64,000 bases of DNA from an uncultured Parolsenella sp. (GCF_934660935.1 NZ_CAKUIH010000003.1:124001-188000), one strand, 5' to 3'. Numbered from the stretch's first letter, positions 7,434 to 16,828 are shown. The notes: generated by a model not told the origin, from the sequence alone. Numbers and translations are program-made.

Positions 7434-8459
7434 CTAGAGCAGGAGCTCTGCCACCTGGACGGCATTGGTGGCGGCACCCTTGCGAATCTGGTCACCGCAG
7501 CACCAGAAGGTGATGCCGCGACCCTGCTCGGGGTTGGAGATGTCGCGGCGGATGCGACCGACCCAGATGAGGTCCTGGTCGCTCGTGTAGAGCGGCATCG
7601 GGTAGCGGTCGTGCGCGACGTCAGCACCGAGGTCGTCGACGAGCTTCACGCCCGGAGCCGCGGCCAGGGCCTCGCGGGCGTCCTCGAGCGAAACGGGTTC
7701 CTCGAACTCCAGCGTGATGCTCTCGGAGTGCGAGCGCAGCACGGGCACGCGCACGCAGGTGCAGTTCACGCGCAGCTCGGGCAGATGCATGATCTTGCGG
7801 CCCTCGTTCTGCAGCTTCATCTCCTCGGACGTGAAGCCCTCGAACTTCTCGGAGCCAATCTGCGGAATGAGGTTGCTCGCGAGCTGGTCGACGAACGCGG
7901 TGGGCTCAGGCAGCTCCTCGCCGCGGCCGATGGCCCCCAGCTCGTTCTCGAGCTGGCGCATGCCCGGTACGCCAGCGCCGCTCGCAGCCTGGTACGTGCT
8001 CACGATCATGCGCGAGACGTGGCCGAGCTTGTGCAGCGGCCACGTGGGGACGAGGCCGATGATCGTGGCGCAGTTGGGGTTCGAGATGAGGCCCTTGTTC
8101 CAGGCGACGTCCTGGGGGTTGATCTCCGGGACGACAAGAGGCACGTCCTCGTCGAGGCGGAAGGCGTGGGAGTTGTCCACCACCGTGGCGCCACGACGGA
8201 CGGCCTCGGGCAAGAGCGCCTTGGCGATGTCGTCATCCGCGGCGCCGAGGACGATATCCATGCCCTCGAAGGCCTCCGGACGCGCCTCCTCGATTACGAC
8301 CTCGCGGCCGCACCACTCGACGACCTTGCCCGCAGAGCGCGCGCTCGCCAGGAGCTTGAGCTCGCCCACGGGAAAGTCACGCTCGGTCAGGCACTCGAGC
8401 ATCTGCGTGCCAACGGCTCCCGTGGCACCAAGGATCGCTACGTTCTTCTTGTCAGCCAT
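7434..8459 (-). CDS. asd: Aspartate-semialdehyde dehydrogenase
   Basis: Reduces aspartyl phosphate to aspartate semialdehyde with NADPH, the branch point to lysine, threonine and methionine. The 341 residues show the Rossmann motif GATGAVGTQ at the N-terminus and the catalytic cysteine in SNPNCATI. The start ATG at 8459 lies three bases after the lysC stop codon, with its ribosome site GAGGAG inside the lysC 3' end, so the two genes are translationally linked. Confidence 0.95.
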   Translation of the reverse strand: MADKKNVAILGATGAVGTQMLECLTERDFPVGELKLLASARSAGKVVEWCGREVVIEEARPEAFEGMDIVLGAADDDIAKALLPEAVRRGATVVDNSHAFRLDEDVPLVVPEINPQDVAWNKGLISNPNCATIIGLVPTWPLHKLGHVSRMIVSTYQAASGAGVPGMRQLENELGAIGRGEELPEPTAFVDQLASNLIPQIGSEKFEGFTSEEMKLQNEGRKIMHLPELRVNCTCVRVPVLRSHSESITLEFEEPVSLEDAREALAAAPGVKLVDDLGADVAHDRYPMPLYTSDQDLIWVGRIRRDISNPEQGRGITFWCCGDQIRKGAATNAVQVAELLL

Positions 8460-8462
8460 GAG

Positions 8463-9779
8463 TTACTCCTCGTCAAGGAACGCGTCATAGACGGCGCGGA
8501 TGGTCTTCTTGAAGTCGGCGTCGTTCACACCGAAGATGATGCTGATCTCCTGGGAGCTCTGGGTGATGAGGCGGATGTTGATGCCCTTCTCGCCCAGCTC
8601 GTTGAACAGGCGGCCCGAGGTGCCGGGGCGGTTGGACATGTTGCGGCCAACCACGCTGATGAGGGCGAGGTGGTCGATAATCTTGACCTCGTCGGGCTTG
8701 AGCTCACGCTGGATGTCGGCCACGATCGAGTAGATCTTGTCGTGCACGTCAGCGCCGTTGACAACCACGCCGAACGAGTCGATGCCCGTGGGCACGTGCT
8801 CGACGGAGACGCCATAGCGCTCGAAGATCGCGAGCGCGCGGGCGAGCAGGCCGACGGAGCTGCCCATCTTGGCCTTGGCGATGTGGACCGTCAGGAAGTC
8901 CTTCTTGCCGGCGATGCCCGTGATGACGGGGTCGTCCTCGGTGGGCTCGACGCGCTCCTGGATGATGGTGCCGCGCTCCTCCGGGTGATTGGTGTTGAGA
9001 ATCGCGATGGGGATGTTGGCCTCGCGCACGGGGAAGATCGCCTCCTCGTGCAGGACGCTCGCGCCCATGTAGGAGAGCTCGTGCATCTCGTCGAAGGTGA
9101 TGCGGCGAATGGCGCGCGGGCGCTTGACGATGCGCGGGTCGGCTGTGAGGAAGCCCGAGACGTCCGTCCAGTTCTCGTAGAGGTCCGCGTTGAGGGCGCG
9201 AGCCGCGATGGCGCCCGTGATGTCGCCGCCGCCACGGCTGAAGAGCTTGATGTCGCCCTCGCTCGTGGCGCCATAGAAGCCCGGGAGCACGAAGCTGCCC
9301 TCCCGCACGACGAGGTCATGGATGCGGTCGCAGGTGCGTTCCATGTCGAGAGACCCGTCGTGGTGGAAGCGCACGTACTCGGCGGCGTCCGCGAACGGAA
9401 GGCCCAGGTACTCGCTCATAAGTCGGGCGGTGAAGTACTCGCCACGGCTCACGATGTACTCGGTCGAGTATTCCTTGATATGCGCGGCGAACTCGTCGAA
9501 CTTCTCGGCCATGGGATAGCTGAGGCCAAGCTCGGTCGCGATGTCGACGAAGCGCTGCTTGATATCCGCGAGAAGCGGGGTGCAGTCGACGTGATAGGTG
9601 CGGTGCGCGTCGACCAGATAGAGGAGGTCAGTAATCTTGTTGTCCTCGGAGTTGCGCTTACCCGCGGCAGAGACCACCACGAAGCGACGGCCCTCGTCAG
9701 CCTCGATGATGCGCTTGACCTTCTTGAACTGGCCGGCGTCTGCGACGCTCGATCCGCCGAACTTGGTGATCTTGATCAT
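8463..9779 (-). CDS. lysC: Aspartate kinase
   Basis: Phosphorylates aspartate with ATP, the first step of the aspartate amino-acid family. The 438 residues start with KFGGSSVADAGQF, the kinase signature, and the later RGGGDITG motif completes the active site. Two C-terminal ACT domains, one with SVGLLARALAIFERYGVSVE, indicate feedback control by lysine and/or threonine. I chose the ATG at 9779 (ribosome site GAGGAG); upstream in-frame codons have no motif. The gene is co-oriented with asd and divergent from thrC. Confidence 0.95.
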   Translation of the reverse strand: MIKITKFGGSSVADAGQFKKVKRIIEADEGRRFVVVSAAGKRNSEDNKITDLLYLVDAHRTYHVDCTPLLADIKQRFVDIATELGLSYPMAEKFDEFAAHIKEYSTEYIVSRGEYFTARLMSEYLGLPFADAAEYVRFHHDGSLDMERTCDRIHDLVVREGSFVLPGFYGATSEGDIKLFSRGGGDITGAIAARALNADLYENWTDVSGFLTADPRIVKRPRAIRRITFDEMHELSYMGASVLHEEAIFPVREANIPIAILNTNHPEERGTIIQERVEPTEDDPVITGIAGKKDFLTVHIAKAKMGSSVGLLARALAIFERYGVSVEHVPTGIDSFGVVVNGADVHDKIYSIVADIQRELKPDEVKIIDHLALISVVGRNMSNRPGTSGRLFNELGEKGINIRLITQSSQEISIIFGVNDADFKKTIRAVYDAFLDEE

Positions 9780-9982
9780 GTGACTCCTCGTCAAGGTCGA
9801 TCCCTGAGCGCCTCCGCGCCCCGTTCCAAACCTCCGCCAGGCAGCCCGCCTGTTACCAAACGGTCTCAGCTGGGCTTTGAGCGGCCCGGATGCCACTCCC
9901 CGCGTTATTATGCGGAAAACGTCCTGAGCGCCCGCGGAAACAGGTTCGCGGGCAAACGCGCCGACACGCAAGGAGAAGAGCA
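9780..9982. promoter_or_regulatory. Divergent regulatory region between lysC and thrC
   Basis: This 203-bp gap must hold promoters for both directions. On the plus strand a TATTAT -10-like word lies near 9906, followed by a perfect 7-bp hairpin GCCCGCG/CGCGGGC (9930-9953) in the thrC leader. No T-run follows the hairpin, so it is not a simple terminator. Confidence 0.45.
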
Positions 9983-11467
9983 GTGACTACGTTCTACCAC
10001 AGCACACGCTCGCGAAACGAATCCTTAACAAGTAAGCAGGCAATTCTCGAGGGTATCGCCCCAGACGGAGGCCTGTTCGTTCGCGATGACGTCGCCGAGG
10101 GCGCGCCTTCGCTCGAGAGCCTGCTCGCCGGCACCTATCAGGACCGCGCGTGCCTCGTCCTCGGCCACCTCCTCGACGACTTCACCGCCGAGGAGATTTC
10201 CGGCTGCGTCGACGCCGCGTACGGCCCCAACTTCGACTCCCCCGCCGTAACGCCCGTCGTCCCCTGCGGCGACGATTGGACGCTCGAGCTGTGGCACGGC
10301 CCGACGAGCGCCTTCAAGGACATCGCTCTCCAGATGCTCCCGCAGCTCATGCGCGTCTCCCGCGAGGGTGACGGTCGCGGCGTCATGATCGTCACCGCGA
10401 CGAGCGGCGACACCGGCAAGGCAGCCCTCGAGGGCTTCGCCGACGTTGCCGGCACCGGCGTCACCGTCTTCTACCCCCACGGTAAGGTCTCCGACGTCCA
10501 GCGACTCCAGATGGCCACCCAGCGCGGCAAGAACGTCGCGGTCTGCGCCATCGAAGGCAACTTCGACGACGCCCAGACCCAGGTGAAGCGCATCTTCGCA
10601 GACGTGGCCCTGCGCGAGCGCCTCGCGGAGAAGAACGTCGTACTGTCGAGCGCAAACTCGATCAACGTGGGTCGCCTCGTCCCGCAGGTCACCTACTACT
10701 TCGACGCCTACGCCCAGCTCGTGGCCGCAGGCAAGCTCAAGAGCGGCGACGCGATCGACTTCTGCGTGCCCACCGGCAACTTCGGCGACGTGCTCGCCGG
10801 CTACTATGCCAAGCTCATGGGCCTTCCCGTGCGCAAGCTCATCGTCGCCTCTAACGCCAACGACGTCCTAACGGACTTCATCACCACCGGCACCTATGAC
10901 CGCAGGCGCCCCTTCCACAAGACCATCTCGCCCTCGATGGACATCCTCGTGTCGTCCAACCTCGAGCGCCTGCTGTTCTACCTGTCCGACGGAGACTGCG
11001 AGCTTGTGTCCTCCCTCATGAAGAACCTTGCCGAGCAGGGCTTCTACACCGTGCCCGAGCATGTCCTCGAGCGCCTTCACGAGACGTTCGAGTGCGGCCG
11101 CGCCGATGACACGGCTACGCGCGAGACGATCCGCGATACCTGGGAGCGCCACGGCGTCATCCTCGACCCGCACACCGCCGTCGCCCGCCACGTCCTCGAG
11201 GCTCGCCCGGCGGACGGCGTCGCCCGCGTCTGTCTCTCCACGGCAAGCCCCTACAAGTTCTCCGCGGACGTCCTCGCGGCACTCGGCCACGACACGACCG
11301 ACATGGACGGCTTCGAGTGCATGGACGCCCTCTTCGAGGTCACGGGAGCCAAGGTGCCCGAGGCGCTCTCCGCCCTGCGTGACGCCCAGGAGAGGTTCTC
11401 CGACGTGGTAAGCGTTCCTGAGATGAGCGGCTACGTGGAGGACGCGGCGACGAGGATCCTCGCATGA
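9983..11467 (+). CDS. thrC: Threonine synthase
   Basis: PLP enzyme that converts O-phosphohomoserine to threonine. The PLP lysine lies in GPTSAFKDIALQ, and the phosphate-binding ATSGDTGKAALEGF motif follows. Its 494 residues match the long form of the family, with the N-terminal YHSTRSRNESLT signature. The start is the GTG at 9983, behind AAGGAG with seven-base spacing; longer open frame upstream does not match. The stop overlaps the thrB start (ATGA), so the two are translated together. Confidence 0.95.
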   Translation: MTTFYHSTRSRNESLTSKQAILEGIAPDGGLFVRDDVAEGAPSLESLLAGTYQDRACLVLGHLLDDFTAEEISGCVDAAYGPNFDSPAVTPVVPCGDDWTLELWHGPTSAFKDIALQMLPQLMRVSREGDGRGVMIVTATSGDTGKAALEGFADVAGTGVTVFYPHGKVSDVQRLQMATQRGKNVAVCAIEGNFDDAQTQVKRIFADVALRERLAEKNVVLSSANSINVGRLVPQVTYYFDAYAQLVAAGKLKSGDAIDFCVPTGNFGDVLAGYYAKLMGLPVRKLIVASNANDVLTDFITTGTYDRRRPFHKTISPSMDILVSSNLERLLFYLSDGDCELVSSLMKNLAEQGFYTVPEHVLERLHETFECGRADDTATRETIRDTWERHGVILDPHTAVARHVLEARPADGVARVCLSTASPYKFSADVLAALGHDTTDMDGFECMDALFEVTGAKVPEALSALRDAQERFSDVVSVPEMSGYVEDAATRILA

Positions 11468-12345
11468 TCCGCATTTCCGTACCCGCCACCAGCGCGAACC
11501 TCGGCATAGGCTATGACACGCTGGGCATGGCGGTCTCCCTCTACTCGCACTTCACGTTCGAGCGCGCCGATAAGCTCACGATCACCGGCTGCCCGGAGGA
11601 GTTCCGCAACGCCAACAATCTCGTCTATGTCTCGCTCGTCGACGCGCTGGCAGAGTGGGGCGAGGAGCCCTTTGGCGTCTCGATCGACATCCAGACCGAG
11701 GTGCCCGTCGCTCGCGGCCTGGGATCTTCGAGCACCTGCGTCGTCGCTGGCATCATGGCCGCGGCGGCGCTCACCGGCCACACCGTCACGCGCGAGGAGC
11801 TCGTGGCGATGGCGACGCGCGTCGAGGGCCACCCTGACAACGTCGCGCCCGCGATCCTGGGCGCAGCCGTATGCTCGTTCACCCCTGACGGCCGCCTGCC
11901 GCGCTGCCTGCGCTACGACGTGAGCGATCGCCTCCGTTTCGTCACGGTGATCCCTCCCTATGAGGTTCACACGAGCGAGGCGCGCAAGGTCGTGCCGCAG
12001 GAGGTCCCGCTCTCGACCGCCGTCTGGCAGATGGGCCGCGTCGCGGGCCTGACCCGCGGCCTCGAGACGGGTGACGCCTCGCTCATCGCGGACGCCAACG
12101 ACGACCGCCTGCAGGAGCCCTACCGCCGCGCTCTCATCCCGGACTACGATGCCATTCGCGAGACCTGCCTCGAGGGCGGAGCGAAGACGATGTGGATCTC
12201 TGGCTCCGGCTCGACCCTCATGGCCGTGACGGATGACACGATCGTGGCCAAGTTCCTTCAGGTTCGCCTCAAGGAACGCTTCCCCGAGTGTGAGACGCAC
12301 ATCCTCACCTGCGACACTTGCGGCGCGCAGATCGAATACCTGTAG
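11464..12345 (+). CDS. thrB: Homoserine kinase
   Basis: GHMP-family kinase that makes O-phosphohomoserine for ThrC. The 293 residues contain the N-terminal VPATSANLGIGYDTLG and the ATP-binding RGLGSSSTCVVAG motif. The gene starts inside the thrC stop codon (4-nt overlap). Its last 41 bases overlap the 3' end of the convergent VanZ-like gene. Homoserine dehydrogenase is not in the window. Confidence 0.95.
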   Translation: MIRISVPATSANLGIGYDTLGMAVSLYSHFTFERADKLTITGCPEEFRNANNLVYVSLVDALAEWGEEPFGVSIDIQTEVPVARGLGSSSTCVVAGIMAAAALTGHTVTREELVAMATRVEGHPDNVAPAILGAAVCSFTPDGRLPRCLRYDVSDRLRFVTVIPPYEVHTSEARKVVPQEVPLSTAVWQMGRVAGLTRGLETGDASLIADANDDRLQEPYRRALIPDYDAIRETCLEGGAKTMWISGSGSTLMAVTDDTIVAKFLQVRLKERFPECETHILTCDTCGAQIEYL

Positions 12346-12871
12346 TCACAAACAGCCCAAAGGCGACGCCCGCGCAGTCGAGCGCCACGTCCGAGAGCTG
12401 CCCCGAGCGGCCCGGCACGAAGCGCTGGAGGGTCTCGTCCGCAGAGGGCACGATCACGCCCGGAACGACCTGACGCCACCCGGGACGACCATCTTCCGGC
12501 GTGCTGCCGAGAAGGACTCCGAGCAGGGCGTATTCGAGGAAGTGCCCCGCCTTGCGCACGAGGAAGGACATGAGGGTCGCATCCGTGACACCAAGCGCCT
12601 CGAAGGCAGGACGTAGAATGTCGACGACAACGGCGCTCTGAGCCGTGGATTCTGGCCCCGGGAAGAGCGACCTGCTCCAAATGAACAAGGCCCACGCAAA
12701 GACGAGAAGCCACCGCGCCCACACGGGGACGCGGTGGCTTTTGGTTTTGCTGGTTGAGGCACTGGCGCGACAGCCAGCGGCTCGTGAGGCGTCGACGCGG
12801 CAGCCAGCAATTCGCGAGGCACCTGCCCGGCGGCCAGCAGCTCGCAAGGCGCCGGGCTCGGTAAGAGCCAC
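12305..12871 (-). CDS. VanZ-like membrane protein with repetitive N-terminus
   Basis: The core (about residues 50-185) carries VanZ-family signatures: RKAGHFLEYALLG and DETLQRFVPGRSGQLSDV, with hydrophobic helices around them. VanZ proteins are membrane proteins; one confers low-level teicoplanin resistance, but most are unassigned. The GTG at 12871 lies two bases after the preceding gene's stop, which suggests coupling. The first ~45 residues are low-complexity decapeptide repeats. The true start may instead be the GTG at 12724, just before the first helix. Confidence 0.65.
   Translation of the reverse strand: MALTEPGALRAAGRRAGASRIAGCRVDASRAAGCRASASTSKTKSHRVPVWARWLLVFAWALFIWSRSLFPGPESTAQSAVVVDILRPAFEALGVTDATLMSFLVRKAGHFLEYALLGVLLGSTPEDGRPGWRQVVPGVIVPSADETLQRFVPGRSGQLSDVALDCAGVAFGLFVTTGIRSARRKCRR
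12708..12750 (+). terminator. Plus-strand terminator-like hairpin inside the VanZ-like frame
   Basis: A stem around AAGCCACCGCG/CGCGGTGGCTT (12708-12741) is followed by TTGGTTTTG on the plus strand. It may end the thrC-thrB transcript, which would otherwise run antisense through the VanZ-like gene. Confidence 0.5.
12771..12850. repeat. 30-nt tandem repeat, about three copies, in frame in the VanZ-like gene
   Basis: The word CAGCCAGC or CGGCCAGC recurs at 12771, 12801 and 12831, an exact 30-nt period. Read in the VanZ-like frame it gives ten-residue units of the type AGCRVDASRA. Confidence 0.7.
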
Positions 12872-12873
12872 CC

Positions 12874-14448
12874 TTAGCCCTGCAGCGCGAGGTGGCGGGC
12901 GGGGATATCGGCCGTGCCGCCGTCGATGACCTTGAAGCGCTTGCGGATACCGTGATGCGCGAGCTTGCGGACGCTCTTGCTCTCGTTGCGGGCAAGCTCC
13001 TGGTCGACGAGCATGTCGACGTAGCTATCGGTGTCCGCAACGTCCGGACGACCCGCCTGCGGCTTGAACGCCATGAAGATGGTGTCCGGCTCGAGGTGAT
13101 CGACCTCGTCCAGCTCCTCGTCGAAAGAGGCCGGAGAGGGCGCGGGCACGGCATTGGCGGCAGCCATGGCGATGTCCTCGTTGGTGCGCTCGTCGAGCGC
13201 GGCGAGGGCAACGGCCCACAGGTCCTGCTGCTGGTCGCTCCAGCGCTGGCCCTGAGCAGGGAACGCCTCGGCCGGGTCGGCGAGACGGGTCGCGATGGTC
13301 TCGCGGTCGTGCCTGGGCTCGACGGCGACGGAAGCAGGGCGCGCGGTCTGCGGCGCTGCCGGCTGAGCGGCCTGCGCGGAAGCGGAGGACGCTGGCTGAG
13401 CAGCCTGCGCAGGCGCAGCCGACTGCTGCCTGGCCGCGGCCTGGGCGGCCTGGGCGACCCAAAGGTCCTTCGCGGCGGCAGCGGCGGCGGGCGTCTGGGC
13501 GCAGAAGAGCACGGCGCTGTTATCCGCCAGGCCTTCGTTCACGGACTCCATACCGACGACGGAAGCCGTCGCGGGGCGAACCTCGTTACCAAAAGCCTGG
13601 TCCCACCAAGCCTCCCCCACGTCGCCAACGCTGCCATCGGCGCGCGCGATGACGGGGAGTCCCTCCATCTTCGCAGCTCCGAGGCGCTCCTGGAGAACGC
13701 TGGCAACGCCCTTGGCGCGCGCGGCCATGCGCTCGGCGAGGGTGATCTTGCGGACGTAGTCCTCCGCGACGTCGGCATAGTCGACGGAATCCGAGCCCTT
13801 CAGCCAGGAGTCCCAGGCGGCGTCCGCCTCGGCATCGCTCATCACGCCGTAGTGCGAGGGAACGGTGTAGCGGGTCTCCTTTTGCCTCTGGGCAGTGGCG
13901 GATACGGGGGCGGCGTGGCCGGACGCGGGAGCTGCGGGGGCGGTGTGGTTGTTTGCGACGGGTGCGGCGGTCGCGCCCTCTGACGCGGCTGCGGCCACGT
14001 GCGGCGCGGGCTGGACGCGGATGTTGCCCGTCTGCTCCCAAGATCCGGTCATGCCACGCTGCGTGCTGCGCGCGGCATGGCGAGGCTGTTGCTCGGATAC
14101 GACAGCCGCCGAGATCTCCCCAGCGCCGCCGGACGAGAGAGTCCCGGTGGCATCTTGGCCAGACATATCCCAAGCGGAGGGACCCGCCTGGTCATTAGCT
14201 CCCCGCATACGACCCGCGGAATCAAAGGCAGCCCGATGGCGCGTCTCCGCCATGCGCGTGACTACGAGTGAGGTACCGCTGGCGATAACCGCACCGGCGA
14301 TGCATCCGGCAGCGAAGCTAAGGCCGGGATCGATCCTAGAGACGTCTTGGCCCAGAACCGTAAGCGCATTGGCCCACGTGGGGGTCGCCCACGCAGCAAC
14401 GCCGGCCAGACCGGCACAAATGGCAGGGTTCGTGTGCCTGCTCGTCAT
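12874..14448 (-). CDS. Ala-rich hypothetical membrane-anchored protein
   Basis: A 524-residue protein from the ATG at 14448 (ribosome site GGGAGG). Two hydrophobic stretches near the N-terminus (residues ~12-30 and ~44-66) suggest insertion in the membrane. A long Ala/Pro/Gln-rich middle section, probably disordered, surrounds a more ordered block (GVMSDAEADAAWDSWLKGS to AERMAARAKG). The C-terminus is basic. I recognise no family. Base use is like the neighbours. It precedes the VanZ-like gene by two bases, so the two form a unit. Confidence 0.7.
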   Translation of the reverse strand: MTSRHTNPAICAGLAGVAAWATPTWANALTVLGQDVSRIDPGLSFAAGCIAGAVIASGTSLVVTRMAETRHRAAFDSAGRMRGANDQAGPSAWDMSGQDATGTLSSGGAGEISAAVVSEQQPRHAARSTQRGMTGSWEQTGNIRVQPAPHVAAAASEGATAAPVANNHTAPAAPASGHAAPVSATAQRQKETRYTVPSHYGVMSDAEADAAWDSWLKGSDSVDYADVAEDYVRKITLAERMAARAKGVASVLQERLGAAKMEGLPVIARADGSVGDVGEAWWDQAFGNEVRPATASVVGMESVNEGLADNSAVLFCAQTPAAAAAAKDLWVAQAAQAAARQQSAAPAQAAQPASSASAQAAQPAAPQTARPASVAVEPRHDRETIATRLADPAEAFPAQGQRWSDQQQDLWAVALAALDERTNEDIAMAAANAVPAPSPASFDEELDEVDHLEPDTIFMAFKPQAGRPDVADTDSYVDMLVDQELARNESKSVRKLAHHGIRKRFKVIDGGTADIPARHLALQG

Positions 14449-14654
14449 GACCAAACGCCTCCCTCGCGGAGGCGACGGCGTGCGCAGATTGTCCACTGGA
14501 TTGCGACGACGGGCCCACCAGACATCTGGCGGCCAATCGGGCAACGGCTTGGTGTGTTTAGTCTGCGTGTACCGTCGCTCGAACAATTATTCCTCATGGT
14601 GCATAGGCACCTCGTGGCGCAAAGGCTGCTTTTACAGCACGTGGGCACCAATAG

Positions 14655-14682
14655 AATGACTATACATCAGCGAGTCATTATA
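14655..14682 (-). promoter_or_regulatory. Promoter -10 with overlapping dyad, upstream of the Ala-rich protein
   Basis: The minus strand reads TATAAT (14677-14682). It overlaps a perfect 7-bp dyad AATGACT/AGTCATT (14655-14661, 14673-14679), an arrangement expected for an operator. No convincing -35 box was found. The remaining bases of 14449-14769 hold no gene. Confidence 0.4.
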
Positions 14683-14769
14683 GTGCGGCGAAATGCGCCC
14701 CAGGCAATGAATTCTTGGAGGGGGAAGCCGCAAGCGCGTCCGCACAACCGCCGCATGGCACCACGAACA

Positions 14770-14810
14770 GCAAAACGGTCGCGCTGGCGCATTCAACGCC
14801 AACGCGACCG
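14770..14810 (-). terminator. Intrinsic terminator after rho
   Basis: A 14-bp stem (14776-14789 with 14797-14810) is followed on the minus strand by TTTTGC. It lies about 60 bp beyond the rho stop codon. Confidence 0.8.
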
Positions 14811-14872
14811 CATGTCTCTCGATTCAGCCGGCGCGCGCCCAGGAAACGTCACGCCCCCGGCACGACAAGCCA

Positions 14873-16828
14873 TTACAGCGAGTCGACGTACTCCGACTGC
14901 TGGGCCTTCTTGGCCGAGCGGATGAGGAACTCCTCGTTCGTCGCCGTAGCGCGGAGACTCTTGACGAGAGAAGCCTCGGCACGCTCGATGTTGTTCATGT
15001 TCGCGAGGATGCGACGGAGGCCCCAGACGAACGGCTGGAGATCCGCATCAATGAGCAGGTCCTCGTTGCGCGTGCCGGAGGCAACCGGATCGATTGCCGG
15101 GAAGATGCGCTTGTCGGCAAGCTCGCGGTCGAGCTTGAGCTCCATGTTGCCGGTGCCCTTGAACTCCTCGAAGATGACCTCGTCCATCTTGGAGCCAGTC
15201 TCGACAAGGGCGGAGGCGAGGATGGTCAGGGAGCCACCGTTCTCGATGTTGCGCGCCGCGCCGAGGAACTTCTTGGGCGGGTAGAGCGCCGCGGAGTCAA
15301 CGCCGCCGGACAGGATGCGGCCGCTTGCGGGAGCAGCGAGGTTGTAGGCGCGGGCAAGGCGCGTGATGGAGTCGAGGACGACCACGACGTCGCGGCCCAT
15401 CTCGACCAGGCGCTTCGCGCGCTCGATTACGAGCTCGGAGACCATGGTGTGGTTCTCGGCAGGCATGTCGAACGTCGAGGCAACGACATCGCCCCTGATG
15501 GAGCGCTGCATGTCAGTAACCTCTTCGGGGCGCTCGTCGACAAGCAGGCAGATGAGATAGACCTCGGGGTTGTTGGCGGCGATGGACTCGCAGATGCGCT
15601 TGAGCACCGTGGTCTTGCCGGCCTTGGGCGGGCTCACGATTAGGCCGCGCTGGCCCTTGCCGATAGGAGCCACGAGGTCAATGGCGCGACCGGTGATGGA
15701 GTCACGGCCGTGCTCCATGCGAAGGCGCTCGTTGGGATAGACGGGCGTGAGGTCGCGGAAGCGCGGGCGCGAGCGAACAAGCTCGGGCTCGAGACCATTG
15801 ACCGTGGCGATCTTGTAAAGCGCGGGGTACTTGTCGTTGGGACGGCTCGGGCGAACGGTTCCCTCAATCCAGTCGCCACGACGAAGGCCCATGTGCTTGA
15901 TCATCTGCTGGGGAACGAAGGCGTCGTCGTCGCCGGCCATATAGTTGCCGGTACGAACGAAGCCATAGCCTTCGCCCGTGATGTCAAGCACGCCGGCGAC
16001 GTCGCGGAAGCCCTCGGCACGCGCGGCGGCAACGTAGACCGCCTCAGCGAGCTGGGCCTTGCGGATGCCCACGTACTCAACGCCGAGGTTAACCGCCTCG
16101 CGACGCAGCTCTGCCACGAGCATGGAGGCGGCACGCTCGCGAGAGAGCGTGGGACCGCCGTTGTTGTTGCCCGCGTTGTTGCCGTTGTTGTTGTGACGGT
16201 TGCGGCGACGGTTGTTGCCGCCATTGTTGTTCTGGAACTGGCGCTGGCCCTGCGCGTTCTGCTTGTCGGCACCGCGGCCCGGGCGAACGTCGCGGCGGTC
16301 GCGCTGATAGCCGCGCTGCTGCTTGTCAGCGTTCTGGCCGCTTGCCTGCGAAGAGGCGTTCTGGCCTCCCTCGGACGCAGGGGCGGAAGCCTGGTCACGG
16401 TCCTTGCGGGCGCGCGAGCGACGACGCTTGAACGCGCCTTCGTCACCGGCAGCGTCAGTCCTGGGGGCGACGTCGGCTTTGGGAGCGGCATCCGCCTTGG
16501 GAGTGACGGGCGCCTTCTGCGCGGTGTCGACCTTGGCGGCGTGGGCCCTGGATGCGTCATCAGCCTTGGCGGCGCGGACCTTGGGAGCGGAGTCGGCCTT
16601 GGATGGCGCCTCGCCCTTGGCCGAATCGGCCTTGGCGGCGCGAGCCTTGGTGGCACGGGCCTTGGGAGCGTCGGCCTTCGGGGCGGCATCAGTCTTCTGA
16701 GCGGCAGGGGCCTTAGCAGCAGCGTCGCCCTTAGACGAGGCAGAAGCCTCCTGGACGGCATCGGCCTTGCGCGCGCGAGGACGGCGGCGCTTTGGTGCCT
16801 GCGGAATCTCGTTGTTTTCTTCTGTCAC
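14873..16828 (-). CDS. rho: Transcription termination factor Rho with long disordered N-terminus
   Basis: Hexameric RNA helicase that ends transcription of untranslated RNA. The C-terminal ATPase has the Walker A PPKAGKT (about residue 400), Walker B DVVVVLDSITR and the Q/R-loop region ARNIENGGSLT. Before it lies the RNA-binding cold-shock-type domain (GYGFVRTGNYMAG). About 225 N-terminal residues are unlike the core: a Lys/Ala repeat stretch, then an Arg/Asn/Gln/Gly-rich stretch with Asn runs. Such insertions occur in actinobacterial Rho. The GTG at 16828 follows AAGGG with normal spacing. The gene is 651 residues and monocistronic. Confidence 0.95.
   Translation of the reverse strand: MTEENNEIPQAPKRRRPRARKADAVQEASASSKGDAAAKAPAAQKTDAAPKADAPKARATKARAAKADSAKGEAPSKADSAPKVRAAKADDASRAHAAKVDTAQKAPVTPKADAAPKADVAPRTDAAGDEGAFKRRRSRARKDRDQASAPASEGGQNASSQASGQNADKQQRGYQRDRRDVRPGRGADKQNAQGQRQFQNNNGGNNRRRNRHNNNGNNAGNNNGGPTLSRERAASMLVAELRREAVNLGVEYVGIRKAQLAEAVYVAAARAEGFRDVAGVLDITGEGYGFVRTGNYMAGDDDAFVPQQMIKHMGLRRGDWIEGTVRPSRPNDKYPALYKIATVNGLEPELVRSRPRFRDLTPVYPNERLRMEHGRDSITGRAIDLVAPIGKGQRGLIVSPPKAGKTTVLKRICESIAANNPEVYLICLLVDERPEEVTDMQRSIRGDVVASTFDMPAENHTMVSELVIERAKRLVEMGRDVVVVLDSITRLARAYNLAAPASGRILSGGVDSAALYPPKKFLGAARNIENGGSLTILASALVETGSKMDEVIFEEFKGTGNMELKLDRELADKRIFPAIDPVASGTRNEDLLIDADLQPFVWGLRRILANMNNIERAEASLVKSLRATATNEEFLIRSAKKAQQSEYVDSL

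Noticed and set aside
7611..9986. 791-codon plus-strand frame over asd and lysC
   Set aside because: Antisense shadow of two well-identified genes; no ribosome site or domain.
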